Source: Limimaricola pyoseonensis (lineage in GTDB: Bacteria; Pseudomonadota; Alphaproteobacteria; Rhodobacterales; Rhodobacteraceae). Taken from it: 64,000 nucleotides of DNA. The stretch covers positions 62,001 to 126,000 of the forward strand of contig NZ_FNAT01000004.1 of assembly GCF_900102015.1 (NCBI RefSeq), in the 5' to 3' direction. Shown in pieces: positions 19,425 to 28,453 of the stretch. The translations under genes and the position numbers were made by a program. The notes below the pieces were generated by a model, which was given only the letters and a program-made list of their open reading frames with translations, did no database searches and had not been told where the DNA came from. Position 1 is the first letter of the stretch. The number at the start of each line of letters is the position of its first letter.

Positions 19425-20725
19425 AGTCCCTCCTCCTGGCTGAGGAAGCGGAAGAAGAAGTAGCTGAAGGCGAGCAGGCAGCCGAAGATCACCACGGCCA
19501 CCGCCGCGCCCGCGCCGATGTTGGAGACGGCGAAGGCCTGCTCGTAGACGTTGACGGTGAGGGTGCGCGTGCCGGCATTGCCGCCGGTCAGCAGGAAGAT
19601 GTCGTCGAACTTGTTGAAGGTCCAGATGAAGCGCAGCAGGAACAGCACCGACAGGATGCCCAGAAGCTGCGGCATCGACAGGTACCAGAACTGCTGGAAC
19701 GGGCTCGCGCCGTCCATGTCGGCGGCCTCGTACATGTCGGTGTCGATCGACTGCATCCGCGCCAGGATGAACAGGAAGGACAGCGGGAAATAGCGCCAGA
19801 CCTCGAACAGGATCACCATGATCAGCGCCAGTGGCCGCTGCCCGAAGAAGTTGATCGCCTCGTTGGTGACGCCCATCTGGATCAGAAGCGCGTTGGCCGA
19901 GCCCGAGAACGGGTCGAACAGGATGATCCAGGTGAAGGCCACGGCGATCACCGGCGCCACGTAGGGAAAGAGGAACAGCCCCCTCAGCACCCCCTGCCCG
20001 CGGAACGAGCGGTCCAGCAGCAGCGCGGCGAAGAGCCCGAAGACCAGCGCGCCGATCGTGCCGAAGACGGTGTAGACCAGCGTCACCCAGAGCACGCCCC
20101 AGAACTCGCCGCCGTCGAAGATCCGGGCGAAGTTCTCGAAGGTGAAATTGCCCGAGGTCAGCACGTTGGCCGAACGCCCCGTGAGGCCGGGCGGGCTGTC
20201 GGGCAGCTCCATCCCCGCATCGGCGAAGGCCTGGCCGATGGTGACCGGGATCTCCAGCGTCTCGCGGTGGCCGCCGGCGAAGTCGCCCAGCTCGCAGCGG
20301 AGCGCCAGCTCCTCGAGAGTGCAGCGCGGGTCGAGCGCGCCGATCTCCAGCCCCTCGGGCAGGAGGTCGGTCAGCACCACGTTCGCGACCGGCTGGTCGG
20401 GGCTCGAATTGCGCAGCCGGTAGCGCAGCGTCGCCTCGTCGCCCACGGCCTCGGGCCGGCCGCGCAGGTCTTCGCTGACCACCGGCTCGGGCGGGCGCAG
20501 ATCGGCGAGGCCCACGGGCTTCACGCTGATCCAGAAGATCGCCAGCAGCGGCAGGATCACCACCAGCGCCACCGCCGTCACCGTGGGCAGCAGCAGGCCC
20601 CAGGCCAGCCGCGCCTCGCGGCGCTCGAGCGGGTTGCGGCCCTGCGGCGGGGCCGGCTCGGCCCGTTCAGCGCCGCCGTGGCGACCGATCGGGCCGGTGG
20701 CGGTCTCGGGGGGGCGTGCGGTCAT
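19421..20725 (-). CDS. Carbohydrate ABC permease, MalF/AglF type, with DUF11-like periplasmic insert (island B)
   Basis: 434-residue permease. After a charged N-terminus (1-38) and the first membrane helix (about 41-66) comes a roughly 120-residue insert before the next helix near 208. Residues about 84-162 look like a DUF11/Ig-like repeat: 'LRYRLRNSSPDQP', 'VVLTDLLPEGLEI', two Cys (135 and 144) and 'ETLEIPV'. The remaining helices and the EAA loop (YEAADMDGASPFQQF) are ordinary. The insert should face the periplasm, like the P2 loop of MalF that contacts the binding protein. It lies 94 bp downstream of the binding-protein gene. Confidence 0.9.
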   Translation of the reverse strand: MTARPPETATGPIGRHGGAERAEPAPPQGRNPLERREARLAWGLLLPTVTAVALVVILPLLAIFWISVKPVGLADLRPPEPVVSEDLRGRPEAVGDEATLRYRLRNSSPDQPVANVVLTDLLPEGLEIGALDPRCTLEELALRCELGDFAGGHRETLEIPVTIGQAFADAGMELPDSPPGLTGRSANVLTSGNFTFENFARIFDGGEFWGVLWVTLVYTVFGTIGALVFGLFAALLLDRSFRGQGVLRGLFLFPYVAPVIAVAFTWIILFDPFSGSANALLIQMGVTNEAINFFGQRPLALIMVILFEVWRYFPLSFLFILARMQSIDTDMYEAADMDGASPFQQFWYLSMPQLLGILSVLFLLRFIWTFNKFDDIFLLTGGNAGTRTLTVNVYEQAFAVSNIGAGAAVAVVIFGCLLAFSYFFFRFLSQEEGL

Positions 20726-20819
20726 GTCGTGGTCCTCGCGCCTGGCGAAAAGAAGGGTCTGACGATGGGGACGGCCGCCTCCCGGGGAGGGTCGGGGCGG
20801 CGGCCGTCCGGCCGCGGGC

Positions 20820-22172
20820 CTACTGGATCGCGGCCAACTCGTCGTTCATCGCCTGCACGGCCGCGGCCGCCTCGACCTCGCCGTCGATGAAGCGGCGGAC
20901 GATGCGGTTGACGGCCTGGCTGTTGATCATCTTCGAGGCCAGCGCCAGCTGGCCGTCGGCCACGCCCCAGCGCTGCGCCACGTCGAGACCGCCGACGATC
21001 TCGTCGACCATCGCCTGGTCGTAGAGCTCGCCCAGAGGCGCCTTGCGATCGACGCCGACCGGCAGCTCGGCCCAGGCGGCCGAGAACTGCCCGGGGTCCT
21101 CCATGGTGCCGCGCCGCACCGGGAACTTGCCCTCGGGCGCGATCGACAGCGTCTTGGTGTAGCCGTCGCTCATCGAGAACTCGACGAACTCCATCGCCGC
21201 GTCGGTCGCCGCGTCGTTGGTGATGCCGAAGTAGCGGATGTCGGCCCAGGCCGCGCCGTCGGGGTTGGACGGCCCCGAGAAGTTGGTGACGATGCCGGTC
21301 TTCGAGGCCAGCTCGGTCGAGGTCGGGTCGTCGTTGATGGTCGGCGGGTTGCTGTCGCGCAGGCCCGCCAGCTCGTCGAGGATGAAGGGCGACCAGATGA
21401 TCATCGCCGCGTCGCCCGCGAAGTAGAGGCTGCGCGACTGGTCCCAGTAAAGCTCGCCCGGCGGGCTGGCCTCGGCGATCGCCTTGTAGAACTCGAGCAC
21501 CTCGACCGTCTTCGACTCGTCGAGCGGCTGGAACCCGTCGGGCCCGACCGGCGAGACGCCGTTGGCGAGGAAGACGTGCTCGAGCACCTGGCTCATGAAG
21601 TTCTCGTCCACCTTGGTCGCGGCGACGAAGCCGTACATCTCGGGCGGGTTGTGCAGCGCCTCAATCGCCGCGCGCACCGCGTCGAAGGAGGTCGGCGCCT
21701 CGAGCCCGGCCTCGTCGAACAGGTCCTTGCGGTAGACGATCATCTGGGTCCAGCCATCGACCGGCACGCTGGCATAGCCGCCGCCTTCCACCGCCGCCAT
21801 CTCGAGCGCGCCGGGGGCGAAGGTGTCCTCGCCGAGCAGCTCGATCACGTCGGTCGCGGCGTCGATGTCGAGGATGCCCGCCTCGGCCCAGGGCAGCGCG
21901 TATTGCAGCGTGTGGTAGATCACGTCCGGCAGGTCGCCCGCGGCATAGGCGGCGGTGGCGCGGGTGCCCAGATCGCTCTCGGTCACCGGGATCACCTCGA
22001 CCGAATGGCCGGTGGCGGCCTCGAACTCGGCGGCGAGCTCCTGCTGCGCGGCCAGCCGCTCGGGCTGCTCCTCGGTGGTCCAGAAGCGCAGGTTCTCGGC
22101 CTGCGCCGCTCCCGCGACGAGCGCGAGGCCCGCCGCCCCGGCCAGAAGCCGTGTCTTGCTGGTGATGGTCAT
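20820..22172 (-). CDS. Extracellular solute-binding protein (island B)
   Basis: 450-residue periplasmic sugar-binding protein. The signal peptide ends AGAAQA near residue 26. The mature chain begins with NLRFWTTEEQPE and shows the family-1 blocks AAYAAGDLPDVIYH (near 75), GWTQMIVYRKDLFDEAG (near 128) and a late GKFPVRRGTMEDP. The ATG at 22172 has GGAGGAG about 6 bases upstream. It follows the LacI gene by 26 bp, so regulator and importer are one transcript. The ligand is unknown; context points to a sugar glycoside. Confidence 0.92.
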   Translation of the reverse strand: MTITSKTRLLAGAAGLALVAGAAQAENLRFWTTEEQPERLAAQQELAAEFEAATGHSVEVIPVTESDLGTRATAAYAAGDLPDVIYHTLQYALPWAEAGILDIDAATDVIELLGEDTFAPGALEMAAVEGGGYASVPVDGWTQMIVYRKDLFDEAGLEAPTSFDAVRAAIEALHNPPEMYGFVAATKVDENFMSQVLEHVFLANGVSPVGPDGFQPLDESKTVEVLEFYKAIAEASPPGELYWDQSRSLYFAGDAAMIIWSPFILDELAGLRDSNPPTINDDPTSTELASKTGIVTNFSGPSNPDGAAWADIRYFGITNDAATDAAMEFVEFSMSDGYTKTLSIAPEGKFPVRRGTMEDPGQFSAAWAELPVGVDRKAPLGELYDQAMVDEIVGGLDVAQRWGVADGQLALASKMINSQAVNRIVRRFIDGEVEAAAAVQAMNDELAAIQ

Positions 22173-22198
22173 CGGTTCTCCTCCCTTGGTCATTCCTG

Positions 22199-23299
22199 TC
22201 AGTCCTCGGCCAGCCGCGCGGCCAGCGCCTCGGAACTCAGCCGGGGCGGCCCGGCCGAGCCGCGATCGACGAGCACGGCGCGCGCCGTCTCGCGCAGAAG
22301 CTCCGGGTCCTCCCCCCGGATGCGCCGGATCAGAAGCTCCGCCAGCCGCTGCCCCGCCGCCCGCCGGTCCACCGCGAAGGAGGACAGCGGCGGCGCGGCA
22401 TGCAGCCCGTCGGGCACCCCGTCATAGCCCAGCACCGAGACGTCGCGCCCGACCGCGAGCCCGCGCTCGGCGCAGGCGCGGTAGAGGCCGAGCGCGGCCT
22501 GATCGACCGCGAAGACCACCGCAGTGGGCGGCGCCCCGAGCGCCAAGAGCGCGCGCGTCTCGCGCGCGCCGTCCTCGACCTGCAGCGCCTCGCCGCGGAT
22601 CAGATCCGGGTCGGCAGCGAGCCCCGCCGCGGCAAGCCCCGCGCGGTAGCCCTCGAGCCGGAGCCGGCTGAAATTGTAGCGCGTGCCGCCGTTGACGAAA
22701 CCGATCCGGCGATGGCCGAGCCCGGCGAGATGCAGCACCGCGTCGCGCATCGCCTCCTCACCCAGTATGTCGAACCAGGCGCAGCCCTCGGGCCGGGCGG
22801 TGCGCCCGAACATCACGAAGGGCACGCCGCGCTCGCGCAGAAGCGTCACGCGCGGGTCCTCGGACAGGGTCCGCGGCAGGATGAAGCCGTCGGCCTTCCG
22901 GTCCTCGATCAGCTGCGCCATGGTCTGCAGGATCCCGGCCTCGCTCTCGGCGGTGGCGACGGTCAGGGTCCAGCCCTCGGCGCTGGCGGCCATGGTGATG
23001 CCGGCGAGAAAATCCGCGAGGAAGGGCCGCTGCGAGTCGTGGTCGCCGATCTGCAGCACCAGCCCCAGCGCCCGCACCCGCCCGGTCTTGATCGCCTGGG
23101 CGTGGCTCAGCGGCCGGTAGCCCATCGCCTCGGCCTGACGCCGCACCCTGAGCCGCGTCGCCTCGGCGATGTCGGGATAGCCGTTCAGCGCCCGGCTCAC
23201 CGTGCCCTTGCTCAGCCCCAGCGCCTCGGACAGCCGGGTGATCGTCACCCGCCCTGCCATGGCGCCGCGCGGCCCGGCGATGTCGCTCGACTGCACCAT
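22199..23299 (-). CDS. LacI-family transcriptional regulator (island B)
   Basis: 366-residue LacI/GalR regulator. The HTH reads ITRLSEALGLSKGTVSRAL near residues 20-38, then the hinge region and a ligand-binding core containing VLGYDGVPDGLHAAPPLSSF near the C-terminal third. The start has GGGGAGGA 6-7 bases upstream. It is first in the island B operon and diverges from the sugar isomerase. A perfect palindrome 31 bp upstream is its probable operator. The position corresponds to aglR in rhizobia. Confidence 0.93.
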   Translation of the reverse strand: MVQSSDIAGPRGAMAGRVTITRLSEALGLSKGTVSRALNGYPDIAEATRLRVRRQAEAMGYRPLSHAQAIKTGRVRALGLVLQIGDHDSQRPFLADFLAGITMAASAEGWTLTVATAESEAGILQTMAQLIEDRKADGFILPRTLSEDPRVTLLRERGVPFVMFGRTARPEGCAWFDILGEEAMRDAVLHLAGLGHRRIGFVNGGTRYNFSRLRLEGYRAGLAAAGLAADPDLIRGEALQVEDGARETRALLALGAPPTAVVFAVDQAALGLYRACAERGLAVGRDVSVLGYDGVPDGLHAAPPLSSFAVDRRAAGQRLAELLIRRIRGEDPELLRETARAVLVDRGSAGPPRLSSEALAARLAED

Positions 23300-23329
23300 C
23301 CGAATCCTCCCCGCGACTCATGGTCGGTT

Positions 23330-23345
23330 CCGAAACCGGTTTCGG
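23330..23345. promoter_or_regulatory. Perfect LacI-family operator between island B and the sugar isomerase
   Basis: CCGAAACCGGTTTCGG is a perfect 16-bp palindrome with the central CG and AAACCGGTTT core common among LacI/GalR operators. It sits 31 bp before the LacI start and 129 bp before the isomerase start, so one bound dimer could control both directions. Confidence 0.75.
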
Positions 23346-23473
23346 CAACAGTAAATGTCGCCCCGCCCGAATCGGGGGACATATCCCGCCGCGCGCCTTG
23401 CCGTTGCGGCAGAGCGGCGCTATCGCCGGAACGGGGCCGCGCCCGTGGCGGCCGAGATCAGGGAGGATCCGCC

Positions 23474-24694
23474 ATGACATCGACCGCAGGGGACCGCTGG
23501 ACCGCCCGGCCCGACCATCGCCGCTGGCTCGCGCGCGAGGCCGACGACCTCCTGCGGCTGTTCGAGACCGAGAGCCTCGACCCGGCGGGCGGCTTCTTCG
23601 CGCTCGACGCGCAGGGCCGCGCCATCCGCGACGACGATCTGCGCGAGATCCACGTCACCACCCGCATGGTGCATTGCTACGCCGTCGCCGCGCTGATGGG
23701 CCGACCCGGCGCGATGGAGATCGTCGATCACGGTCTGCGCTTCCTGCGCGAGCATCACCGCCGGCCCGAGGGCGGCTACGCCTGGGGCGTGACGGCCACG
23801 GCCGCCCCCGAGCCGCGCTTCACCGGCTACGGCCACGCCTTCGTGCTGCTCGCCGCCGCCAGCGCCAAGCTCGCCGGCCACCCGCGCGCGCAGGAGACGC
23901 TCGACGACGTCACCGCGATCCTGCGCGAACGGTTCTGGGAGGAGGAGCCCGGCGCGATCCGCGAGGCCTTCGACGCCGAATGGCGCGAGATCGACGCCTA
24001 TCGCGGCCAGAACTGCAACATGCACCTGACCGAGGCGCTGATGGCCGCCTTCGAGGCCACGGGCGACGCCCGCCACCTCGAGATGGCCGAGCGCATCGCC
24101 GAGCTCATCGTCAACCGCCGCGCCCGCGAGAACGGCTGGCGGCTGGCCGAGCATTTCCACGCCGACTGGCGCGTCGACCGCAACTATGCGGGCGACCCGA
24201 TGTTCCGCCCCGCCGGCCTCACGCCCGGCCATTCGCTCGAATGGGCGCGGCTGCTGGTGCAGCTTTGGGAGACCGGCGGCCGCCGGCTCGACTGGGCGCC
24301 CGAGGCCGCGCGCGCGCTGTTCGACCGCGCCGTCGCCGACGGCTGGGACGCCGACAAGGGCGGGCTCTACTACACGCTGGGCTGGGACGACCGCCCCGAC
24401 GTGGCGGAGCGCTACTGGTGGCCGGTCTGCGAAGGCATCGGCGCGGCGCACGCGCTGTCGGAGATCGAGGGCGACCCGCGCCACGAGGACTGGTACCGCC
24501 GCTTCTGGGACTTCGCCGCGCGGCGGCTGATCGACCGCGATCATGGCGGCTGGCACCCGCAGATCGACGCCGCGGGCCGGCCCTCCTCCGACCCGTTCTT
24601 CGGCAAGCCCGATCTCTACCACGCGCTGCAAGCCTGCCTGATCCCGCTCCACCCGGTGACCGGCAGCCTCGCCCATCTCCTCGCCCAGCCCTGA
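23474..24694 (+). CDS. AGE-family sugar isomerase/epimerase, YihS/mannose isomerase-like
   Basis: 406-residue (alpha/alpha)6-barrel enzyme of the N-acylglucosamine 2-epimerase superfamily. Family landmarks include HVTTRMVHCYAVA (near residue 58), GYGHAFVLLA (near 118), the central QNCNMHLTEALMAAFEAT (near 180), GHSLEWARLL (near 255) and the late KPDLYHALQACL. Relatives such as YihS interconvert mannose, fructose and glucose. Start: ATG at 23474 with GGGAGGA 6 bases upstream. It diverges from island B and shares its operator. It would turn mannose freed by the island B glycosidase into fructose for central metabolism. Confidence 0.86.
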   Translation: MTSTAGDRWTARPDHRRWLAREADDLLRLFETESLDPAGGFFALDAQGRAIRDDDLREIHVTTRMVHCYAVAALMGRPGAMEIVDHGLRFLREHHRRPEGGYAWGVTATAAPEPRFTGYGHAFVLLAAASAKLAGHPRAQETLDDVTAILRERFWEEEPGAIREAFDAEWREIDAYRGQNCNMHLTEALMAAFEATGDARHLEMAERIAELIVNRRARENGWRLAEHFHADWRVDRNYAGDPMFRPAGLTPGHSLEWARLLVQLWETGGRRLDWAPEAARALFDRAVADGWDADKGGLYYTLGWDDRPDVAERYWWPVCEGIGAAHALSEIEGDPRHEDWYRRFWDFAARRLIDRDHGGWHPQIDAAGRPSSDPFFGKPDLYHALQACLIPLHPVTGSLAHLLAQP

Positions 24695-24712
24695 CCGGTC
24701 CTGACAGGCCCC

Positions 24713-24739
24713 GCCCGGCGCCCCGGGCGGGCGCCGGGC
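24713..24739. terminator. Bidirectional terminator hairpin
   Basis: Perfect 10-bp stem GCCCGGCGCC (24713-24722) / GGCGCCGGGC (24730-24739) with a 7-base loop, exactly between convergent stops at 24694 and 24741. There is no T-run; function is inferred from position. Confidence 0.6.
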
Positions 24740-24740
24740 T

Positions 24741-25550
24741 TCAGCCGTCCCGCTCCATGATCCACTCGACCTCCGGCGCCGGCACGAAACGCCAGTTGCG
24801 GCGGGGGCCCGCCATGACGTTGAGGTAGTACATCTCGAAGCCGTAGGGCGCGCCGCAGGGGTGATGCCCGCGCGGCACCAGCACCACGTCGTGGTCCTTC
24901 ACCGCCATGGTCTCGTCGAGCGAGCCGTCATCGGTGTAGACCCGCTGCACGCCGAAGCCCGAGGCCGGGTTCAGCCGGTGGTAGTAGGTCTCCTCGAGAT
25001 AGGTGATGCGCGGGAAATCGTCCTCGTCGTGGCGATGGCTGGGAAAGGACGACCAGTGCCCGGCCGGGGTGAAGACCTCCGTGACCAGCAGGCTGTCGGC
25101 GTAATCCTCGTTCTCCATCGCGATGTTGTTGATGTGCCGCGTGTTCGTGCCCTTGCCGCGCTCGGTGAGCGCGATGCCTTCGGGGCCGATGCGCCGCGCC
25201 TCGTGGCCGCCCTTCCCGGGCGCCGAGCAGACCGCGATGGTGCAGTCGGTCGCGGCCTCCGCAGCCCATTCGCTGCCGTTCGGCAGGTAGAGGCAATGCG
25301 GCGGCGTCTTCTCGAACACGTTCATCCGCTCGCCCAGCTCGCCCCAGTCGCGGCCCGCCCCCTCGACCCGGGCCCGGCCCTCGACCATGACGAGGATGAC
25401 CTCGCGGTCGCCGGTGACGTCGGCCACCCGGTCGCCCGCCCGCAGCCTGTGCAGCGCGAAACCGACATAGCGCCAGCCGGCGGTCTCGGGCGTGATCCGG
25501 TGCACCTCGCCGCGGGTGCCGAAGGGGCGGCGCAAAAGCGGGCCGGTCAT
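24741..25550 (-). CDS. iolB: 5-deoxy-glucuronate isomerase
   Basis: 269-residue cupin of the KduI/IolB family. It converts 5-deoxy-D-glucuronate into 5-dehydro-2-deoxy-D-gluconate in myo-inositol breakdown. Metal-binding residues lie in SSFPSHRHDEDDF (His-x-His around residue 172), then Glu in ITYLEETYYHR and His in VPRGHHPCGAPYG. Start: ATG at 25550 with GGAGGACGAGAC-like sequence upstream. It is the last gene of the minus-strand iol operon, 63 bp after iolE, and faces the AGE isomerase. Confidence 0.96.
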   Translation of the reverse strand: MTGPLLRRPFGTRGEVHRITPETAGWRYVGFALHRLRAGDRVADVTGDREVILVMVEGRARVEGAGRDWGELGERMNVFEKTPPHCLYLPNGSEWAAEAATDCTIAVCSAPGKGGHEARRIGPEGIALTERGKGTNTRHINNIAMENEDYADSLLVTEVFTPAGHWSSFPSHRHDEDDFPRITYLEETYYHRLNPASGFGVQRVYTDDGSLDETMAVKDHDVVLVPRGHHPCGAPYGFEMYYLNVMAGPRRNWRFVPAPEVEWIMERDG

Positions 25551-25613
25551 GTCTCGTCCTCCTTGTCGTTCTGTCCTGCGGCACCCGGCCAGCCGGGCCG
25601 GGCCCGCCATGCG

Positions 25614-26540
25614 TCAGCCCTGCGGCACCGGCGTCCGGTCGTCGACCGCGAGCCCGGCCCGCGCGCAGAGGTCGCGTATCGTCTCGTAGCCGAGCTTGGA
25701 GGCGTCGTAAGGCGCGACCTTGGCCGGGTCCTGCTCGGCCTCGACCACGATCCAGCCCTCGTATCCCATCGCCGCCAGCCGGTCGGTGACGGCGGCGAAG
25801 TCGATCGCGCCCTCCGGATCGCCCGGCACGGTGAAGGCGCCCGCCACCACCGCGTCGAGGAAGGACCAGCCCTCGGCCCGCGCGCGACGCGCCACGTCGG
25901 CGCGCAGATCCTTGTAATGCACGTGGCCGATCCGGTCGCCCCAGCGGTCGAGCACGGCCATCGGGTCGCCGCCGCCGAACACGAGGTGGCCGGTGTCGTA
26001 GAGCAACCCGACCTCCGCGCCCGAGCCCTCCATCAGCCAGTCGATGTCGTCCCCGTCCTCGACGATCGCGCCCATGTGGTGGTGGTAGGTCAGCGGCAGC
26101 CCCTCGCCCGCCATCCACTTGGCCAGCTCGGTGAGCTTGCGCGCATAGCCCGTCACCTCGTCGCGCGAGAGCTTGGGCCGGGCGTTGACCGGCACGGCGC
26201 GGTCGCCCTGCACGGTGTTCGAGCACTCGGCATAGACGAGGCAGGGCGCGCCGAGCGCGGCGAACTGCGCCACCTGCCCGGCGATCGCGGCCTTCTCGGT
26301 CTCGACGTCGTTGACCAGAAGGTTGCCCGAGCACCAGCCGCCGCAAAGCGCGAGCCCGTGGCCGTCGAGGTAGCGGCGCAGCTCCTCGGTGCCCGAGGGC
26401 ATGCGGCGGCCGCGCTCGATACCGGTATAGCCGATCTCGCGCGCCTCGCGCAGCGCCTGCTCCATGGTGAAAGCGGCGGTGAGGTCGGGCAGGTCGTCGT
26501 TCTGCCAGGCGATGGGGGAAATGCCGATCCGGACGCTCAT
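25614..26540 (-). CDS. iolE: Myo-inosose-2 dehydratase
   Basis: 308-residue TIM-barrel dehydratase that removes water from 2-keto-myo-inositol. Recognisable IolE blocks are GISPIAWQNDDLPDL (near residue 5), GIERGRRMP, GGWCSGNLL (near 66), LTYHHHMGAIVED (near 150) and LLYDTGHLVFGGGDP (near 180). Start: ATG at 26540, beside AGACCCCCCT on the plus strand, that is AGGGGGGTCT upstream in the gene's sense. It lies 83 bp downstream of iolD. Confidence 0.96.
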   Translation of the reverse strand: MSVRIGISPIAWQNDDLPDLTAAFTMEQALREAREIGYTGIERGRRMPSGTEELRRYLDGHGLALCGGWCSGNLLVNDVETEKAAIAGQVAQFAALGAPCLVYAECSNTVQGDRAVPVNARPKLSRDEVTGYARKLTELAKWMAGEGLPLTYHHHMGAIVEDGDDIDWLMEGSGAEVGLLYDTGHLVFGGGDPMAVLDRWGDRIGHVHYKDLRADVARRARAEGWSFLDAVVAGAFTVPGDPEGAIDFAAVTDRLAAMGYEGWIVVEAEQDPAKVAPYDASKLGYETIRDLCARAGLAVDDRTPVPQG

Positions 26541-26623
26541 AGGGGGGTCTTTCGGTTGAGAAAATGACAAGAACGGGCCGCGCGCGGCGGGAGGCATCCG
26601 CGCGCGGCCCTCGCGCTCCGGGC

Positions 26624-28453
26624 TCAGTTCAGCGCCCGGGCCCGGATCTGCGCCTCGTAGGCTTCGCGCTTCTCGCGCACCTGCGAGCGCTCCGAGACCT
26701 CCGGCACGGCCACGTCCCACCAATGCCCGCCATCGGGCGTCGAGGGGTAGGGGTCGGTGTCGATCACCACCACGAAGGGGCCGCTGGCCTGCCGGGCGCG
26801 TGCCAGCGCCTCCTCCAGCTCATTGATCGAGCCGACATGCACCGCCGCCGCGCCCATCGCCGCCGCATGGGCGGCGAAGTCGATGTTCGAGGCGTTCACG
26901 TGGTGGGAATGGTCGAGCAGGTTGTTGAACTCCGCCCCGCCGGTGCCGATCTGCAGCCGGTTGATGCAGCCGTAGCCGCGGTTGTCGGTGATCACCACGG
27001 TCAGGTCGAGGCCCAGCATCGCCGCCGTCGCCAGCTCGGAATTGGCCATCATGTAGGAGCCGTCGCCGAGCATGCAGACCACGTCGCGCCCGGGTTCGGC
27101 CATCTTGATGCCGATCGCGCCCGCGATCTCGTAGCCCATGCAGGAATAGCCGTATTCCATGTGATAGGCCCCCGGGCGCGGCGCCTTCCACAGCTTGTGC
27201 AGCTCGCCCGGCATGGTGCCGGCGGCGCACATCACCACCGTGTCCGGCCCCGAGGCGCGCTGCACCGCGCCGATCACCTGCTGGTCGGTCGGCAGGGCAT
27301 CATTGCCCTCCGGCGCGTCGGTGAGCGGATCGACGGCGGCGAACCACTCGGCCTTGAGCCTGGCGTCGGGCCGCGCGAAGCCATGATCGCCGAGCGCGTC
27401 CGAAAGTGCCTCGAGCCCGGCCAGCGCGTCGCAGCACAGGGGCTCCGCCCCGTGCTTCATTGCGTCATAGGCCGCGACGTTGAGCGAGACGAGCCGCCGT
27501 GCCGGGTTCCGGAACACCGTCCAAGAGCCGGTGGTGAAGTCCTGGAACCGCGTGCCGACGCCGAGCACGAGATCGGCTTCGGCGCAGACCGCGTTGGCCG
27601 AGGCCGCGCCGGTCACACCGACGGGGCCGAAGTTCAGCGCGTGGTCCCATGGCAGCGCCGACTTGCCGGCCTGGCTTTCGACCACGGGGATGCGGTGCGC
27701 CTCGGCGAAATGCCGCAAAGCCTCCGTCGCGCCGGCGTAATGCACGCCGCCGCCGGCGACGATCACCGGCCGCTTGGCCGCCTTCAGCATCTCCGTCACC
27801 GCGTCGAGTTCGACCGGGTCGGGCTGCGGGCGGCGGGTGCGCCAGACCTTCGGCGCAAAGAAGCGCTCGGGCCAGTCGAACGCCTCGGCCTGCACGTCCT
27901 GGCAGAAGGACAGGCAGACCGGCCCGCATTCGGCCGGGTCGGTCATCACCCGGAAGGCGCGCGGCAGCGCGGTCAGGAGCTGCTCGGGCCGGGTGATGCG
28001 GTCGAAATAGCGCGTCACCGGGCGGAAGCAGTCGTTCACCGACACGGTGCCGTCGCCCCAATCCTCGACCTGCTGCAGAACCGGGTCGGGGCCGCGGTTG
28101 GCGAAGACGTCGCCGGGGATCATCAAAAGCGGCAGCCTGTTCACATGCGCCAGCGCCGCGGCGGTGACCATATTCGTCGCCCCCGGCCCGATCGAGGAGG
28201 TCACGGCCATCGCCCGCCTGCGCCCCGACTGCTTGGCATAGGCGATGGCGGCGTGGCACATCGTCTGCTCGTTGTGGCCGCGCCAGGTGCGGAAGCGGTC
28301 GCGCTCGGCATGCAGCGCCTCGCCGATCCCGGCGACGTTGCCATGGCCGAAGATCGCCCAGATCCCGGCAAGGAAGGGCTCGCCATCCTCGTTGAGCTGC
28401 GCCGCGAGGTACTTCACCATCGCCTGCGCCGCGGTCAGCCGGATCGTCGTCAT
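26624..28453 (-). CDS. iolD: 3D-(3,5/4)-trihydroxycyclohexane-1,2-dione hydrolase
   Basis: 609-residue thiamine-diphosphate enzyme that opens the cyclitol ring in inositol breakdown. It has the N-terminal Pyr domain with the Glu of RGHNEQTMCHAAIAYAK (near residue 60), the central domain, and the C-terminal PP domain with GDGSYMMANSELATA (near 458) and the metal-binding continuation TDNRGYGC. The length is right for the family. Its ATG overlaps the iolC stop (ATGA). Confidence 0.96.
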   Translation of the reverse strand: MTTIRLTAAQAMVKYLAAQLNEDGEPFLAGIWAIFGHGNVAGIGEALHAERDRFRTWRGHNEQTMCHAAIAYAKQSGRRRAMAVTSSIGPGATNMVTAAALAHVNRLPLLMIPGDVFANRGPDPVLQQVEDWGDGTVSVNDCFRPVTRYFDRITRPEQLLTALPRAFRVMTDPAECGPVCLSFCQDVQAEAFDWPERFFAPKVWRTRRPQPDPVELDAVTEMLKAAKRPVIVAGGGVHYAGATEALRHFAEAHRIPVVESQAGKSALPWDHALNFGPVGVTGAASANAVCAEADLVLGVGTRFQDFTTGSWTVFRNPARRLVSLNVAAYDAMKHGAEPLCCDALAGLEALSDALGDHGFARPDARLKAEWFAAVDPLTDAPEGNDALPTDQQVIGAVQRASGPDTVVMCAAGTMPGELHKLWKAPRPGAYHMEYGYSCMGYEIAGAIGIKMAEPGRDVVCMLGDGSYMMANSELATAAMLGLDLTVVITDNRGYGCINRLQIGTGGAEFNNLLDHSHHVNASNIDFAAHAAAMGAAAVHVGSINELEEALARARQASGPFVVVIDTDPYPSTPDGGHWWDVAVPEVSERSQVREKREAYEAQIRARALN

